From Cycas panzhihuaensis (lineage: Eukaryota; Cycadophyta): a stretch of 64,000 nt of DNA. The notes beneath the pieces were generated by a model. It did no database searches. It saw only the letters and a list, made by a program, of their open reading frames with translations, and was not told where the DNA came from. Shown piece by piece: positions 12,175-23,497 of the stretch; within the stretch, counting starts at the first letter, position 1, and each line of letters begins with the position of its first letter. The stretch lies in the NCBI GenBank assembly GCA_023213395.1, contig CM041465.1, positions 105,965,741 through 106,029,740 of the forward strand, in the 5' to 3' direction. Made by a program: the position numbers and the translations under genes.

Positions 12175-12700
12175 TGGAATCACATCTACAGGATGGTCAC
12201 TATGCTTAGTAGGGGTTACAGTGGTCAACGACCAATACTAAGGTATGGATAGAATCCTATAAGTAGAAGAGAACACCACATAGGGCATCTGTGTGCCGGA
12301 GCACGAGTCCAGTACCCAAGAATGGTGCCTATCTTCCTTGGAGTAGCTTTCGCTTTTGGTCTTAAGGGGCAAGGTACACGTAGGGGTACCTCGGGTAATC
12401 CCAAAGGATGAGTTCCTCCTACCCTTGGATGGCCAGAAGGGAGAAGGAGAGGCCCACAAAAGGAGGGTTCCTATAATGAAGGAATGTAGGGTGAGGTACA
12501 ACAGGCAAAGGAGTATAAGACAAGTACGGATAGGCCCTCCTTAGGCTGATTAACCTAAGGTAAACCTAAATGGAGAAGGTAATAGCGAAGGGAAGGTCCT
12601 TACTACTATGTAAGCTAAGGGGGGATCTAGGACTACACTCCCTCTCTTTCTCTCTTTCACTTTTTAATAATAAAAGACAAAGAAAAGAAAGGAAACATTC
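12175..12700 (-). mobile_element. Element D: 5' LTR, internal-side part
   Basis: This is the 3' end of D's 5' LTR (minus sense), starting TGGAATCAC beside the primer site. It matches the inverse of Y (3,630-4,060) better than it matches B's LTR, which identifies the D subfamily. It stops at 12,700 where B begins, and the LTR resumes at 36,784. The last five bases, CATTC, are B's left target duplication. Confidence 0.75.
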
Positions 12701-15327
12701 TGAAACGCTTCCCATGGGGTGGTGTCCTACGTTTAGCAAGATATGACTATATAAAACTGAGTCAAGTTGATTGGTAAGGAATCACCACGCAGGGCGTCCA
12801 TACGCTAGAGCACGAATTTGGGATCTGCAATGGTGCCTAATTGCTTCTAGGTGATCTCAGGGAAAGGACGCAAGGCGAGGCCTTGGGTCATCCCAAAAGG
12901 CAAGGCCCTCCTACCCCTTTGATGGCTGGGAAGAGGAAGAAGGGACCTAAGAAGTTGCGTCTTCTCAAAGAAGAGAGAAGGCAACATGTAGCTGGGGTGT
13001 GCATAGTGTAATGTCTACGTATAAGCTAGTCAAAGGAGTGGGGGGTGAGTAGCTCATGCCCAAAGGAAACTATCTATATGCAATAAAACAACTATGAAGA
13101 AAATAAACACACAAATGCACAGATGTGTTCCTTCCCCTTTTTTGTTTCCTACGTGTCTTTAATGTGCAAACATATGCATGGAAACAATGCTATAGGAAAA
13201 GGATAAAAGGGAAAAGGAGGAATACCTAGATCCGATGCTCGAATGAAGCATTGCAATTCTCAATACTTTACGCACCTTCCCACTCCACTTATCGTATAGG
13301 TGAGACCAGCCAGCGATGGTTGCCATGAGCTGTCGAAGGGGGCTAACTTACCTCCCCAAAAGTATACGAAATAAGTAAAGCAAAGCAAAGCGATAATAAA
13401 GGGAAATGAAGAAAAGCAACTAACAAGAGACTAACCTGTTAATCAGCTCGTCTCGTGTGTATCTCCACAATCACGAAACCTATCAGTCAAACATACAAGT
13501 TTCTCCCTCTCAGAAGAGGGGATACAAAATATATCTACTATATATGCGTAAATATAGAAGAGCTGAAATCAAACTCAATCATGAACATTTATACATTATT
13601 CCAAAGAAAACTCCAAACAAGACTCCAATAAGCAACCACATCAACCGGTACCCAAAACAAAGGAGTTAGCCTCGGAATGGCTAGCTCACCCACAAAAATC
13701 CCCACGTGGCCTCGGGAAGGAGAAATAAACTATAATGATTGCATAGGGCAGCAAGCAAAAGAGGGGGAAACTAGAGGGATAATGTGCATACACACCCAAA
13801 GGACAAGGTGCTATGATCAGATGATCATCCAGTCGGGATGGGCTGCGGGTTATAAACCAACAAGGAGTGGTTTTGGGGCTTATGCGATGCCCAAAACCAG
13901 CAAATGTAGATCTGAAACCAATGTGGCAAGGGGATGCCAACGCTAGTTCAGATTTGAAGATAGGCTTCCAAGTCCCTAGCTCAGCTTTAAGGGAGGCAAA
14001 AGGGTGCAAGGAGAAAGAAAAGAAGGGTTTGGACCCTTGGGGAGAAGGTCAACAAGGGGGACTAGCCCCACCTTCCTCCCTCCACTTTTCTTTATGTCAC
14101 CCCCTTTGCACATCCACCTTAAAGCAGGCTTGCAGGAGTAAGAAGAGAAGTACTATAACACAAGGTGCAAAGATCTAGTGCTAAAATGAGTATAGAGTTA
14201 AAGAAAGTAAATAAACCAAGCACTTATTCATAAAGAAGTAAAGAAAGTGCATGAATCTTAAGGCAAATATTGAGGGGTACCTTATAGCAGAGAATAAGAG
14301 TTTATTTCTGCTGGAAAACAACAGAAAGAACTTGGATTTGGCAGGGTTTGAAGGCTAGTTTTGGAGGAGAGGCCACCGTGAGAAATACCACTATGATTTG
14401 GGACCTTGGAGCTTTCTTCTTGGAGAATCCTGTGAATGCTCTTCTTTCCACCATGTAAACCTGCAAGAGGAGGCCTGAACTACTAGTGCTAAGCCTAAGA
14501 TGCAGCAATAATCTCTGTAGGAAGAGTAGTAGTTGAAGAGTGTGCCTGTTTGCAGTAGGTGAAGGAGAGCTGTAGAAGTTGCATAAAAAAAAATAAAATA
14601 AAGGAAGAAGAGACCAGAATGATTGACTTTTTGGTTTTTATTTTCTACTGATCCTAAGTAAATGTTGAGAGTCACGGGGAACTCAAAACATGCAGGTACC
14701 ATGTGGCAGTTTCGTGAAAAGAGCAAAAACTGTTGCGTTTGATTTAAAAAACTTTTTTGAATAGTCATACTGTGGTAAACATCGTGGTACCGCGGTAAAT
14801 ATCGCAGTACCACTAAGTTTACAACAGTATGGGCCTATAGGCAAAAATCAATCCAGAAATGGGGTCTGGAGCCAAATAGGGGGTATGTTAGGTCTAAACA
14901 AGCTGGGAATTAGTGCCCAAATGACTGACAAGTGGTCAGAAAAGAGGAACGGGTCTCAATCAAGGATTCCATCATACTTGGAAGATGAATCAAAGTATAG
15001 GTAGAATGCAGTCAAGGGCAAGACGTGACTGACTAGGGTGTCCCAAGGGCCGTGGAGATGATGTGGGTGGCTAAGTACCATATGGGGTGTAGCACTCACT
15101 GAGGAGTGCCCCCACTGTGGGTTGTCATAGGCTGAGTGGCATGCGGCAGGCACATGTAGTGTGATCAAGCAAGAAAGCAATGCAGTCATGCGAATGATAG
15201 GCAAGCATGCATCAGGCAGTCTGTCAAGCAACCTCAGTCAAACAAGAGTGGGGATGGGAGCAAGAATATATACCTAAGTTTACCTGAGTCGATGCGTCCT
15301 GAGTCCATTCTCGGTAGCCAGGAAACA
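12701..15327 (-). mobile_element. Element B: 3' LTR
   Basis: Starts TGAAACGCTTCCC and ends CCAGGAAACA. It is collinear with B's 5' LTR (34,158-36,783) over its whole length, with scattered, mostly C/T and G/A differences. It contains the TATA-like AT tract (about 13,525-13,555) and the GGTACCGC palindrome cluster (14,764-14,835). The open frames inside it are unsupported. Immediately right is the purine-rich tract of B, as expected for a 3' LTR of a minus-strand element. Confidence 0.85.
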
Positions 15328-15342
15328 CTGCCCCCTTGCCAG
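15328..15342 (-). promoter_or_regulatory. Element B: polypurine tract
   Basis: The minus strand reads GGCAAGGGGGCAG directly before the LTR start TGTTTCC. A purine run at this place primes plus-strand DNA synthesis in LTR elements. Its position supports 15,327 as the inner border of the left LTR. Confidence 0.7.
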
Positions 15343-15719
15343 CAGAGCCTCACCGCTTGGAAGCATGGTGTGATGGCGAATGCTGACAACCAAAAACCAT
15401 CACTAGCACATGCATATATATATAAACAAACCATGAACAGTATATGGACCAAGGGTATCAACGGGTGTTGTGGCAGAATACATGGACAAGGGAGACAGAG
15501 ACGAGGGCAACATAGGGGCTACCTATGCATCATCTAAAAGTCGACCTGTAAGTGAGGGAAGCCAATGAGGGGGGTGCCCCCGTTGTTAAAGCACAATGAG
15601 TGGTATGAAGGCACCCAATAAACTAAACAAGCAAATCGAAATAAAGGCGACCAGAGGCTTGGGCATAGGCTGGCCAGGCAAGTCTCTCAAAGGCGGTCAC
15701 TAAGAAGAGGGAGGCGACG
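15343..15719. other. Element B: 3' internal stretch, no gene seen
   Basis: Between the purine tract and the RNase H relic. A 75-codon minus frame and an 81-codon plus frame overlap here, but neither shows a domain or homologous copy in the window. I see nothing functional. Confidence 0.5.
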
Positions 15720-16100
15720 CTAAAGGATAAGGCAGATGAGCCCGTCTGCCTTAGCATTGAGGTCCCGGGGGATGTGCTGAATGCCAACTGATGAAAAGTA
15801 GGCTAAGAGAAATCTGGCGACTGAAGCGAGGGTTCTCAGGTGAGGGCATCGCACCTAGTAAACTTGGGTGAGATGGGACACAACAACTTGAGAATTGCAA
15901 AGCAAAACGATAGGTCTGTGATGGAAATGGAGAGTATTAGTGAGGGCTTCAATAACAGGCATGTACTTGGCTTCATTATTAGTTGCCTCAGGGAGGAAAT
16001 CCCAGAACGCAAGAAATCGTGTCAAGAGGGGCTACGAAGGATCTAAGCAGCAACAGAAGGTCTAGGGTTACCATGGCTTCCGCCATCAGAAATATGTAGA
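15720..16100 (-). pseudogene. Element B: additional RNase H domain (broken)
   Basis: On the minus strand the N-terminal half reads HISDGGSHGNPRPSVAA (DGGS at 16,076-16,087). After a one-base frame shift near 15,980-16,000 it continues ATNNEAKYMPVIEAL, NSQVVVSHLTQVY and HIPRDLNAKADGL (to 15,738). This is the RNase H type with DGGSRGNPGPA and NNEAEY motifs, known as the extra RNase H of Tat-lineage elements and also in LINEs and host genes. The glutamate of AEY is Lys and the Asp of the GDSQ motif is Asn, both G-to-A changes. The first and last Asp remain. Two stops are present. It is unlike D's gypsy RNase H (6,741-7,255). Confidence 0.7.
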
Positions 16101-16349
16101 GGGACATGAGTGCACACAAAATCCTAGGGATAATAATCTATGATGGAGCTAAAGAGATACTCGAAAGGTAAGTGATAAGTGGACGTGAAGGGTAGAAGGA
16201 CCTAGTAATGAGGCTACCCAAGGACGAAAGCAAGCAGTTTGACCACTACCTAAGAGCGGGTGGAGAAAAGATGCCCTAGAGTACCAAAGGTTGCTTTGGG
16301 AAGTAAAACATGCCCCCAGACGAGGGAGCATTCCCTTTGGACACCCTAG
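16101..16349. other. Element B: internal stretch left of element C
   Basis: Continuation of B's 3' internal region up to the insertion point of C. The 82-codon minus frame has no recognisable content. The last five bases, CCTAG, are C's left target duplication. Confidence 0.5.
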
Positions 16350-17215
16350 TGTTGACTGCTGGGGGATCTTATTACACTTACAAGATACCTCTTTCACTTG
16401 TCAAGGTTACACAGTGCTATAGTCTAGTTCAAGATACTGTCAACATGGTACACATCAGTACAGAAATCAATATATACATTTAGAATACACCACTTTCCAC
16501 GTATATTTCACAGAATTACACCACAATGGTACACATCAGTACAGAAATCAATATATACTCAGTAATTCATCATCACAACACAAAGAATACACCACTTTCC
16601 ACGTAACTTTTCCTTTTATTAGGTAATCAAGTCAATTACACAGAGGCTGGAATGCATTCCTGAGCATTCCAACAGCATACATTCCTTCTGTTACATATGC
16701 GTACCCAGATGGTACTCATCATACAGTGCTGCTCCAATTGGTTGACATATGTGCTGGCTTCCACACCTTTGCATACCCGTGATAATTGGCTCTCACCCTA
16801 ACCTGGTGCTTCATGCATACCTCCTTAAGTACTCATGTTGGTACCTTTTGGCTGAAGGGTTATGACTGCCTGTCATAACTGTACCTCTTTAGTCATACAT
16901 AAACATTCATTAAACACTTGTTTAGGCACTTAATTAATTATCCTTTGTATCTATATATGCATACATAAATGCAGCTCAACATGCCTTACTGGTCCCTTTG
17001 AGTCATACCAGTTCCGCTCGGTTCCATTCCGCCGTTGGTATGTATCTATCATACGTACCTATTCTAAGTACGCACCTATCATACGTACCCAGAATACTGA
17101 TTTCTCTACCATTTTGCCTCGTGCATACCTCCGTATGGTCTGTACCTATATAACTCAGGTTACCTAACCTACCTATGGTCCTCTCATAGCCATAGGATCA
17201 TTTTAGACTCCAACA
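16350..17215 (-). mobile_element. Element C: 3' LTR (866 bp)
   Basis: Pairs with 26,154-26,994. It differs by an internal duplication: a segment starting ATGGTACACATCAGTACAG occurs at 16,445 and 16,526, whereas the right LTR has it once. Many CATACGTACC-like motifs lie at 16,690-17,150. The inner flank on the minus strand reads CCTGGGATAGA, a weak purine tract. Confidence 0.88.
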
Positions 17216-17325
17216 TCTATCCCAGGTCAACAGTTATGGATTTGAGCATCCTTGCTCAACAAAACTCCAAAAATTTTCAAAATTTTGGGGTATCCCTCCC
17301 CCGCTCTGTCTCAAGGCAGCTCCTG

Positions 17326-18408
17326 CTACCTTTGTCCTCCCAAAATCTCTTCATTTATTTGTGTCAGGGTGGCAATAATAGCATCATTCTCTTTTATTTT
17401 ATCATGAAGGGCAGCTATCTTAGCTTTATACCCTTCCTCAATTTCCTGAATTAGTTGAATGATGGGTCCTACTTTGTCCTGTGATGTACGAGGTGCTGAA
17501 GGTTCCACTGCCTCCATTACCTGTGGGAAATCTTCCCATTCTTCCCAGGAGGCTTCTGCTTCTTCTTCCTCCTCCTTTGATTCTTCTTCTCCCTTCTTCC
17601 TCTTGCCATGTCTATGGACAACCTGTTTTATTCGAAGGGGAATGGATGTTCCTGGTATCTTCTGTAACCAAGTAAGTATCTTTTACATCTATTTTTGTAC
17701 TTTCCTCTTTGCTTCCAAGCATTCCTTTGTCTAGAAATTTTCTTTCGACTGCTTTATGATTGGCTCCCGTGGAGAAATAGTGGTCCTGGTTAGCTGCACC
17801 TCTGGACACTGATAGAATAAAATTGCCAAAAGTAATGAGGGATGTCGAAATGGATGTGTCCTGATCTCCTTGAGCTGCTGCCTCATATTCTCTGCCAAGA
17901 ATTCAGACTAATTCATCTTTTCCCCATCTTGAATTTTAAACAACACCTGTATCATGCCTCCCTGAATGTAGGTGTACTTCCGTTTGGACAAAAATCTGGA
18001 ATTGATCACTTTGGCCACCCACTGAAGTCTAACATCCATGATGTCTACTACACGGATTTTTCTAGATATAATTTGAGTGTTGGGTTGGCACAATTCCCTT
18101 AACCACATTTCTCAGTTAACTTCTGACCTTTTGGTTCCTAATGGAACTTCTGCTTCATTTAGAAGCCTAGTGATGGTGTGGACTATGTCTGCATCCATTT
18201 TGGCTTTCCTGCTGTCCTCCTTCAGTGCCATTAGGATTTGGTCCATGAGTTTAGGGTCATAATACATTGGGTTATAGTAGATGTAATCTCCCCAACCTGC
18301 TTGTTTAACCTTGGCCTAGAATGGAGCTGGTAGGGCTTGTAGCTCCTGCTTGAGCTTTGATATGTATGCCTCCTGGTACCCTACTGTCCTCATGATGGCT
18401 GTGGAGTC
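17326..18408 (-). pseudogene. Element C: extra sense ORF after integrase (361 codons, broken)
   Basis: One continuous minus-strand frame of 361 codons between integrase and the 3' LTR, interrupted by six stops, each one C-to-T change from Gln or Arg. It begins right after a pyrimidine-rich TTATTTCTAG at 18,409-18,420 that looks like a 3' splice site. Visible parts are a helical start (VGYQEAYISKLKQELQAL), a middle with KIRVVDIMDVRLQWVAKVI and KYTYIQGGMIQVLFKIQDG, a Lys/Glu-rich hinge, and a coiled-coil end (IIQLIQEIEEGYKAKIAAL) finishing EEILGGQR. I do not recognise the product with confidence. The middle faintly recalls plant transposon-borne proteins that accompany LTR elements. Integrase ends at about 19,262, so this is a separate cistron or spliced exon. 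Confidence 0.65.
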
Positions 18409-18639
18409 CTAGAAATAAGACAAATAACCTAAGCATACAAATCAAAACCCTACGTACGTACCTCTGAGGAATGCTTGTTGTTTTTGTGTCTTTACATACT
18501 AAGATGCGTACCAGAGCAAATTCTTTGCGTGCCGTGCCGTACAGATGTTTGGCAAATTTTCTGGAGTCCGTTCCGCTCTGCGTACTGCACAGGAATGCTC
18601 GTAGGTACATAATGATTTGTCATTTTACGAAATTTTATC

Positions 18640-19075
18640 TTATGCATGCCCACGGTACATATAGTTTTAAGAGTCTCCATTATGCGTACTCGATTACGTA
18701 CGTTCTTGGTACGTATAATATAGTTGTTTAACTTACTTCTCTTTACACTGTGCATACTTACTTGCATACTTTTTAGGTACATATAATATAGTTCTTTTAA
18801 CTTACTACTCTTTGTACTATGCATACCTGCCTACGTACTTTTCAAGTACGTATACAGTAATTGAGCCACTTAAAATTTATTTATACTGTGCATACCTGAC
18901 TGCGTACTTTTTAGGTACGTATAGTGTAATTTTGAGTCACTTTTTTGAACTGTATGTACTTTAGTGTATTTCCTTGGTATATATAGTGTATTTTTTAAAT
19001 TTGATCACTTTTCAACTGTATGTACCTAGTAACATACCTGTTTGGTACGTATACTGTATTTTGCTTGTGTATTAT
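18640..19075. repeat. Degenerate tandem repeat, about 65-70 bp unit, GTAC-rich
   Basis: About six copies of a unit with CTGTGCATACCTG followed by TTTTTAGGTACGTATAGTGTA. Landmarks recur near 18,678, 18,748, 18,817, 18,887, 18,950 and 19,014. It lies between integrase and the extra ORF of C, possibly inside an intron or internal promoter of that ORF. The same TACGTAC core is frequent in C's LTRs. Confidence 0.75.
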
Positions 19076-19261
19076 TGGATTTCCCTATGATTTTCTCAGA
19101 TCATGATGCTGTTACTTATGTCTGTGATGAGTTATGGTTATTTTTTAATTTTTCCTTTTTTTTTTTTTTTGTATGCATACCGAACTGGATCATGGCTCAG
19201 TATCAAGGCATTTGATTGTGCCTCAACATCATGCAATATGATATGGTACGACCAGCTAATC

Positions 19262-20430
19262 CTACTGGTAGGCTGGGCTACTCAATATATGGCTTGAGTC
19301 TGCTACCGTTTACCCGAGTTAGTAGTAGAGGTCCGTTGATCTCTCAAAGTTGCACTAATCCATTCTCAAAGATTCGTTCTACGATGTATGGTCCCAACCA
19401 CCGCATCTTGAGTTTACCCGGGTGCGTTTTGAATTTATTGTTGTACAGCAACACTTGATCGCCTTCATTGAATTGAGGTTTTTGTAGATAGCGGTCATGC
19501 CATGCTTTTTGCCGCCGCTTCTCCACATGTTGCAACCAGTTTGTTAGGTGTCGCTTTTCTTCCAATCATACTAAATCTTCTAATTGTCATTCTAAAGACT
19601 GGAGGTCATCCAATTGACATTGCATAGCCACTCATAGACTGGGTATCTCAAATTCTATCAGGAGAATGGCTTCCATGCCATACACAAGCTGGAATGGAGT
19701 CTATCCGATTGACCTCTTGTATGTCGTTCAAAATGCCCATAGCACGGATGGTAATTTCTTGGCCTAATCAGATCTGCTAATGTCACATATCTTCTGCAAG
19801 CAATTCTTGATTATCTTGTTTGAGCTCTCTACTTGACCATTGGCTCTCGGGTAGTATGGAGTAGATTTCCAGTGGATAATCATAAAGGTGGATGCCAGTG
19901 TTTTGATAGTTTGATTGAGGAAGTGGGCATCTTGGTCACTTACGATCTCTAAGGGGCATCCAAATCGTGTAATCACTACCTCATACATAAATCTTACTGT
20001 GCTTTCTGCATCAGCTTTCTGTAACATGCGTACTTCTACCCACTTTGTCGTGTAGTCGGTTGCCACCAGGATGTATTGAGCTTTTGATCTGCACACGGCT
20101 GGTTTGATTGGCCCCACAAAATCAAGCCCCTATTTCTCGAATGGTGCCAAAGGTAATATGGGATGTAAAGGTTAGAAATCCTGTTGATTAGGTTTCCCCA
20201 CCTGCTGGCAATTGTTACACGCTTGAATCAATTTTTTGACATCCTCGAACATAGACGGCCACCAGAACCCAAACGTCAAAATCTTTCGCCATGTGGCCAA
20301 TTTCCCCATGTGGCCACTCGCTACTCCTTCGTGTGCCTGTGACATGATCTCATTTATCTCGTGCGGTCAAACACAATGTCGTAACACGTCGTCTGGCCCC
20401 AATTTGTATAACTCTCCATTGATGAGTTGA
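19262..20430 (-). pseudogene. Element C: integrase (broken)
   Basis: N-terminal HHCC zinc-binding part at about 20,350-20,200 (AHEGVASGH ... CNNCQQVGKP). The catalytic core at 20,117-19,764 has the three acidic residues in VATDYTTKWVE, VSDQDAHFLNQ and ANGQVESSNK. The C-terminal GPY/F module is MRWLGPYIVERIF near 19,400-19,430, ending RLKPYIE-stop near 19,262. A single stop, TGA for Arg, interrupts the last part near 19,343. Further stops lie between the parts. No chromodomain follows. The gap 19,566-19,763 is integrase sequence with stops. Confidence 0.85.
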
Positions 20431-20589
20431 TAAGGCTCTGCTTTTCTGATAAAATTTCTTTTCCCCATATGATCCAATTCTGCTGATACCTCACTAGTCA
20501 CTAGATATTCTGGTATTCCCTCATACCAGTCTATTGGAACTGCTTCCACATTGAACAGAGCTACATCTGGAAAATCATTTAGCACCCCC

Positions 20590-21965
20590 GTGGCTTTTTC
20601 TCTATTTTTGATTCTTGACAACTGATTGGGAATGATATGGGCTTTACCAGGCTTTACAATAATTTTGAAAGAAAACTCCTGAAACAACATCAACCACCTG
20701 CTGATTCGTCCTCGCATAATTGGTTTATTCACTAATTACATCAACGCTTGGTGATCAATGAAAAACAAGAATAGATTTGATAATAAATAGTGTCAAAACT
20801 TTTGCAATACGTATACCATACCGAGTGCTTCCCTCTCTGTTGTTGTATAATTCTGCTCATCTATTATGAGTTTTTGGCTGGCAAAGTAGATTGGATGATT
20901 TGTTTTGTTGTCACTGGGCTGTGCTAATACGCATCCAATGGCATATTGCGATGCATCCACATGCACGTGAAAAGTCTTCTTCCAATCTAGGAATCACAAT
21001 ATAGGTGTTGCTACATTGGCTTATTTCAATGTTTCGAACACTTGTTGCTATTCTTCTATCCATGCCCATTCAATATTCTTTTTCAACAACTCTTCCAGGG
21101 GTCCAGATATGTATGTATACCCCTTAATAAACTTTCTATAGTACCCTATTAATCCCAAAAAACCTTTTAGTTACTTTCTCGTAAGTGGCATGGGGAAGTG
21201 CAAAATGGCAGATACTTTTGCTAGATCTATCAGCAACCCTTCCTTGCTGACTATATGCCCCAATAAGTTCCTGAAGCGTACTAGGAAGGTATACTTTTCT
21301 GGATTAAGACACAACTTATTTTCCTGGCATGTTTACAACATTTCCCTCAGATTCTCCATGTGATTTTTCATCAGTCCATACAACGTGCAGTCATCCAAGA
21401 ATACAGCAACTTTTTTTCCAATAAACTTCTGAAAGATATTAATTACAATCCGCTGGAATGTAGCTGGTGCATTCGTAAGACCGAATGGCATCACTTTGTA
21501 GGCTTATGTTCCCCATTCTGTTATGAATGTAGTTTTTGCCTGATCTTCTAGGGCAATCTGCACTTAATTATACCCATTGAATCCGTCTGTGAAGGAATAA
21601 ATCTCATTTCCTCCAACTACTTCTAAAATATCCTCTATAAAAGGCAACAGGAATGGATCCTTCTTTGTCATCTTATTCAACTGTCTGTAATCCACACAGA
21701 CACAAATTTTTCCATTTTTCTTGGGAACTACTACAACAAGGCTCACCCAGTCACTGTAGTCAATTTCGTAGATATAACTCGCTTCCAACATTTTGTTAAG
21801 CTCAGCCTTCACTTTTTCTTCGTATTTCAGATTCATCCAGTATGGTCTCTATTTCACTAGTTTTACATCCTCTACTAAATCAATGTGATGCATTCTTATC
21901 TCCAGAGGAATGCCTTTCAGGTCCTTATACGACCATGTGAATACATCACGGAATTCTTCAAATAA
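20590..21965 (-). pseudogene. Element C: reverse transcriptase and RNase H (broken)
   Basis: RT begins around 21,965, after a segment with NPKFIQIRNYWDPQTV and FRDVFTWSYKDLKGIP. It shows VVVVPKKNGKICVCVDYRQL and EIYSFTDGFNGYN, then the active site VAVFLDDCTLYG (FLDD at 21,390-21,401). RNase H follows with FHVHVDASQYAIGCVLAQ near 20,960, YFASQKLIIDEQNY and ISRWLMLFQEFSF, and ends near PNQLSRI at about 20,600. Stops are of the TAG/TAA type from Gln or Trp. RT reads in one frame from 21,965 to 21,564. Catalytic Asps in FLDD and VDAS are kept. The copy is dead but comparatively well preserved. Confidence 0.87.
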
Positions 21966-22838
21966 CTACTGGGCTTTTGCTACTGTCTGAGGATCCCAAT
22001 AGTTTCTGATTTGAATGAATTTAGGATTTTCCTTACTACCAACATTAATCTCTGTAGTTTTTAACTTTGTTACACCCACATCTTCTGTATTTCTGGTTTT
22101 GTGTCCCGGAGCATCTTCTAGCTTTCTTTCTCCAACATTGAATTCTGTAAATTCTGCAGGATAGTTCATAACTTCTTCTTCTTCACTATGTGTAGACTCT
22201 ACCTCTTCTTGGTCTGTTAGGTGTTGTTCTAATTTTATACTCATTACTCTAATATGTTTTAGGATTTTATCTATTTCTTTGTTATTAGAAGTATACCTAA
22301 AGGTTTTTATGAAGGATTTCTTTAAGTTTCCCCAAGTCATATCTAAATTTTGTTCCTTCCCTAGGAACCAGTCCTTTGCTACTCTCCCCAAGGTATGGTA
22401 AAAATAGTTAGGCCAATTATATTTAGGTATACTTAAATATCTCTATTTTTGTTTACATTTTTATATGTGTTCCCTAGGATTGTGACCTATATAGAATACG
22501 GGAATGGTTAGTTGTGTTGGATGATCAAACCATATTCGAAACATTGTTTGTAAATCTTTCCAATTCCTAAGAGTGGCTTAGTGGGATAGGTACTAGTACC
22601 AAGCTTTTCCATGTAAGGTTAGTACTAAGTCCTACTGCCATTGGGTTTTATCCCAATTCCCATGTTCCATCAAATACTCAACACAATGTGTTAAATGGGT
22701 GGTCCCATACAATTGCTCCCCATAGAATGGTTTAATATAGTTCCCAATGTAAATTTGATGGTTTATTTCCTCTGGTATGATGAATCTTTTATCTAGACCA
22801 GAATCGCTAAAAGTACTTACCAGCGATCCTCCTTCCAT
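21966..22838 (-). pseudogene. Element C: protease-RT linker with two Gag-core-like modules
   Basis: A single minus-strand frame runs from 22,838 into RT. Two successive stretches look like the Retrotrans_gag core. Module 1 has HCVEYLMEHGNWDKTQW, LTLHGKAWYQYLSH and NWKDLQTMFRIWF (about 22,720-22,530). Module 2 has YFYHTLGRVAKDWFLG and MTWGNLKKSFIKTF (about 22,420-22,280). Both follow the pattern L-x-G-x-A-x-x-W ... W-x-x-L-x-x-x-F that is also seen in C's true gag (LRGVPLAWY ... PWEKLKKAFEERF near 25,200-25,130). A Glu-rich linker then leads to RT. This reading is by eye and the modules are diverged. Confidence 0.5.
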
Positions 22839-23497
22839 TTCCCCAATTTTGGTGTCAATGGTTGGAAGAGATCTGTGGCTGGGTGGGTGTACCTCTAAGG
22901 AAGAGGAGGAAGGAATATTACTTCCTTCCTCAGGTTGTAATAAGGGGCGGGGAGGGGGGGGGGTAAGGAATCTACCTCAGGACCCACGCCTAAAGTAGAT
23001 GGGATGTCAGGATTACTATTAACTACTAAAAAACTACAAAATTTATTAGGTAAACTAAGGGTTTGTTGGTCTAGGTTATTATCATCCCTTAAACTATCAT
23101 TAGTCAGCATATATTCAAAAGAATCTGAATTATTATCAATGTCTATAGTTACACATTTAGATAACAAATTACATCTATAAGAAGAAGAGTTTACTTCATA
23201 CGCATCCTGTAGTTAGTAATCCACGAACCTCATACCGTGTTCATCATCTGAAGAGTTGTATAGCTCCCCAAAATCTATTAGTTCTTCTTGCTGGTGGTTA
23301 GTTGACATGGTAGGCTCTTCCGCTGTATGGTAGAGATGTTCTTCCCCAATGGAAGAGAATGTTGTGTCACTCGTAACTATTGTGCTGGATCCTTCATCTG
23401 GAATCATTTCGATCAAGATTTTTCCCAGCATCAGCAATACTACCTTATTTCCGTTGTCTGTTAAGGTGAAGGTTACATTTTTCTAATTTTAGAGGCA
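22839..23497 (-). pseudogene. Element C: protease-RT linker, upstream part
   Basis: Acidic, Ser/Asp-rich frames (MSTNHQQEELIDFGELYNSS near 23,300; DNNSDSFEYMLTNDSLRDD near 23,120) without a domain I recognise, joined by frame shifts. A G-rich run at 22,946-22,967 marks slippage-prone decay. It is probably an unstructured spacer of the polyprotein. Confidence 0.5.

Noticed and set aside
12745-12756. TATATAAAACTG on the plus strand of B's LTRs (also 34,202-34,213) as a promoter
   Set aside because: Opposite to the element's direction of transcription and close to its primer-site end; no transcript unit seen downstream.
22946-22967. G-rich run as a G-quadruplex or regulatory site
   Set aside because: A mononucleotide run with no repeated G-tract spacing, in a decayed linker; best read as slippage. 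The G run at 43,283-43,292 was judged the same.
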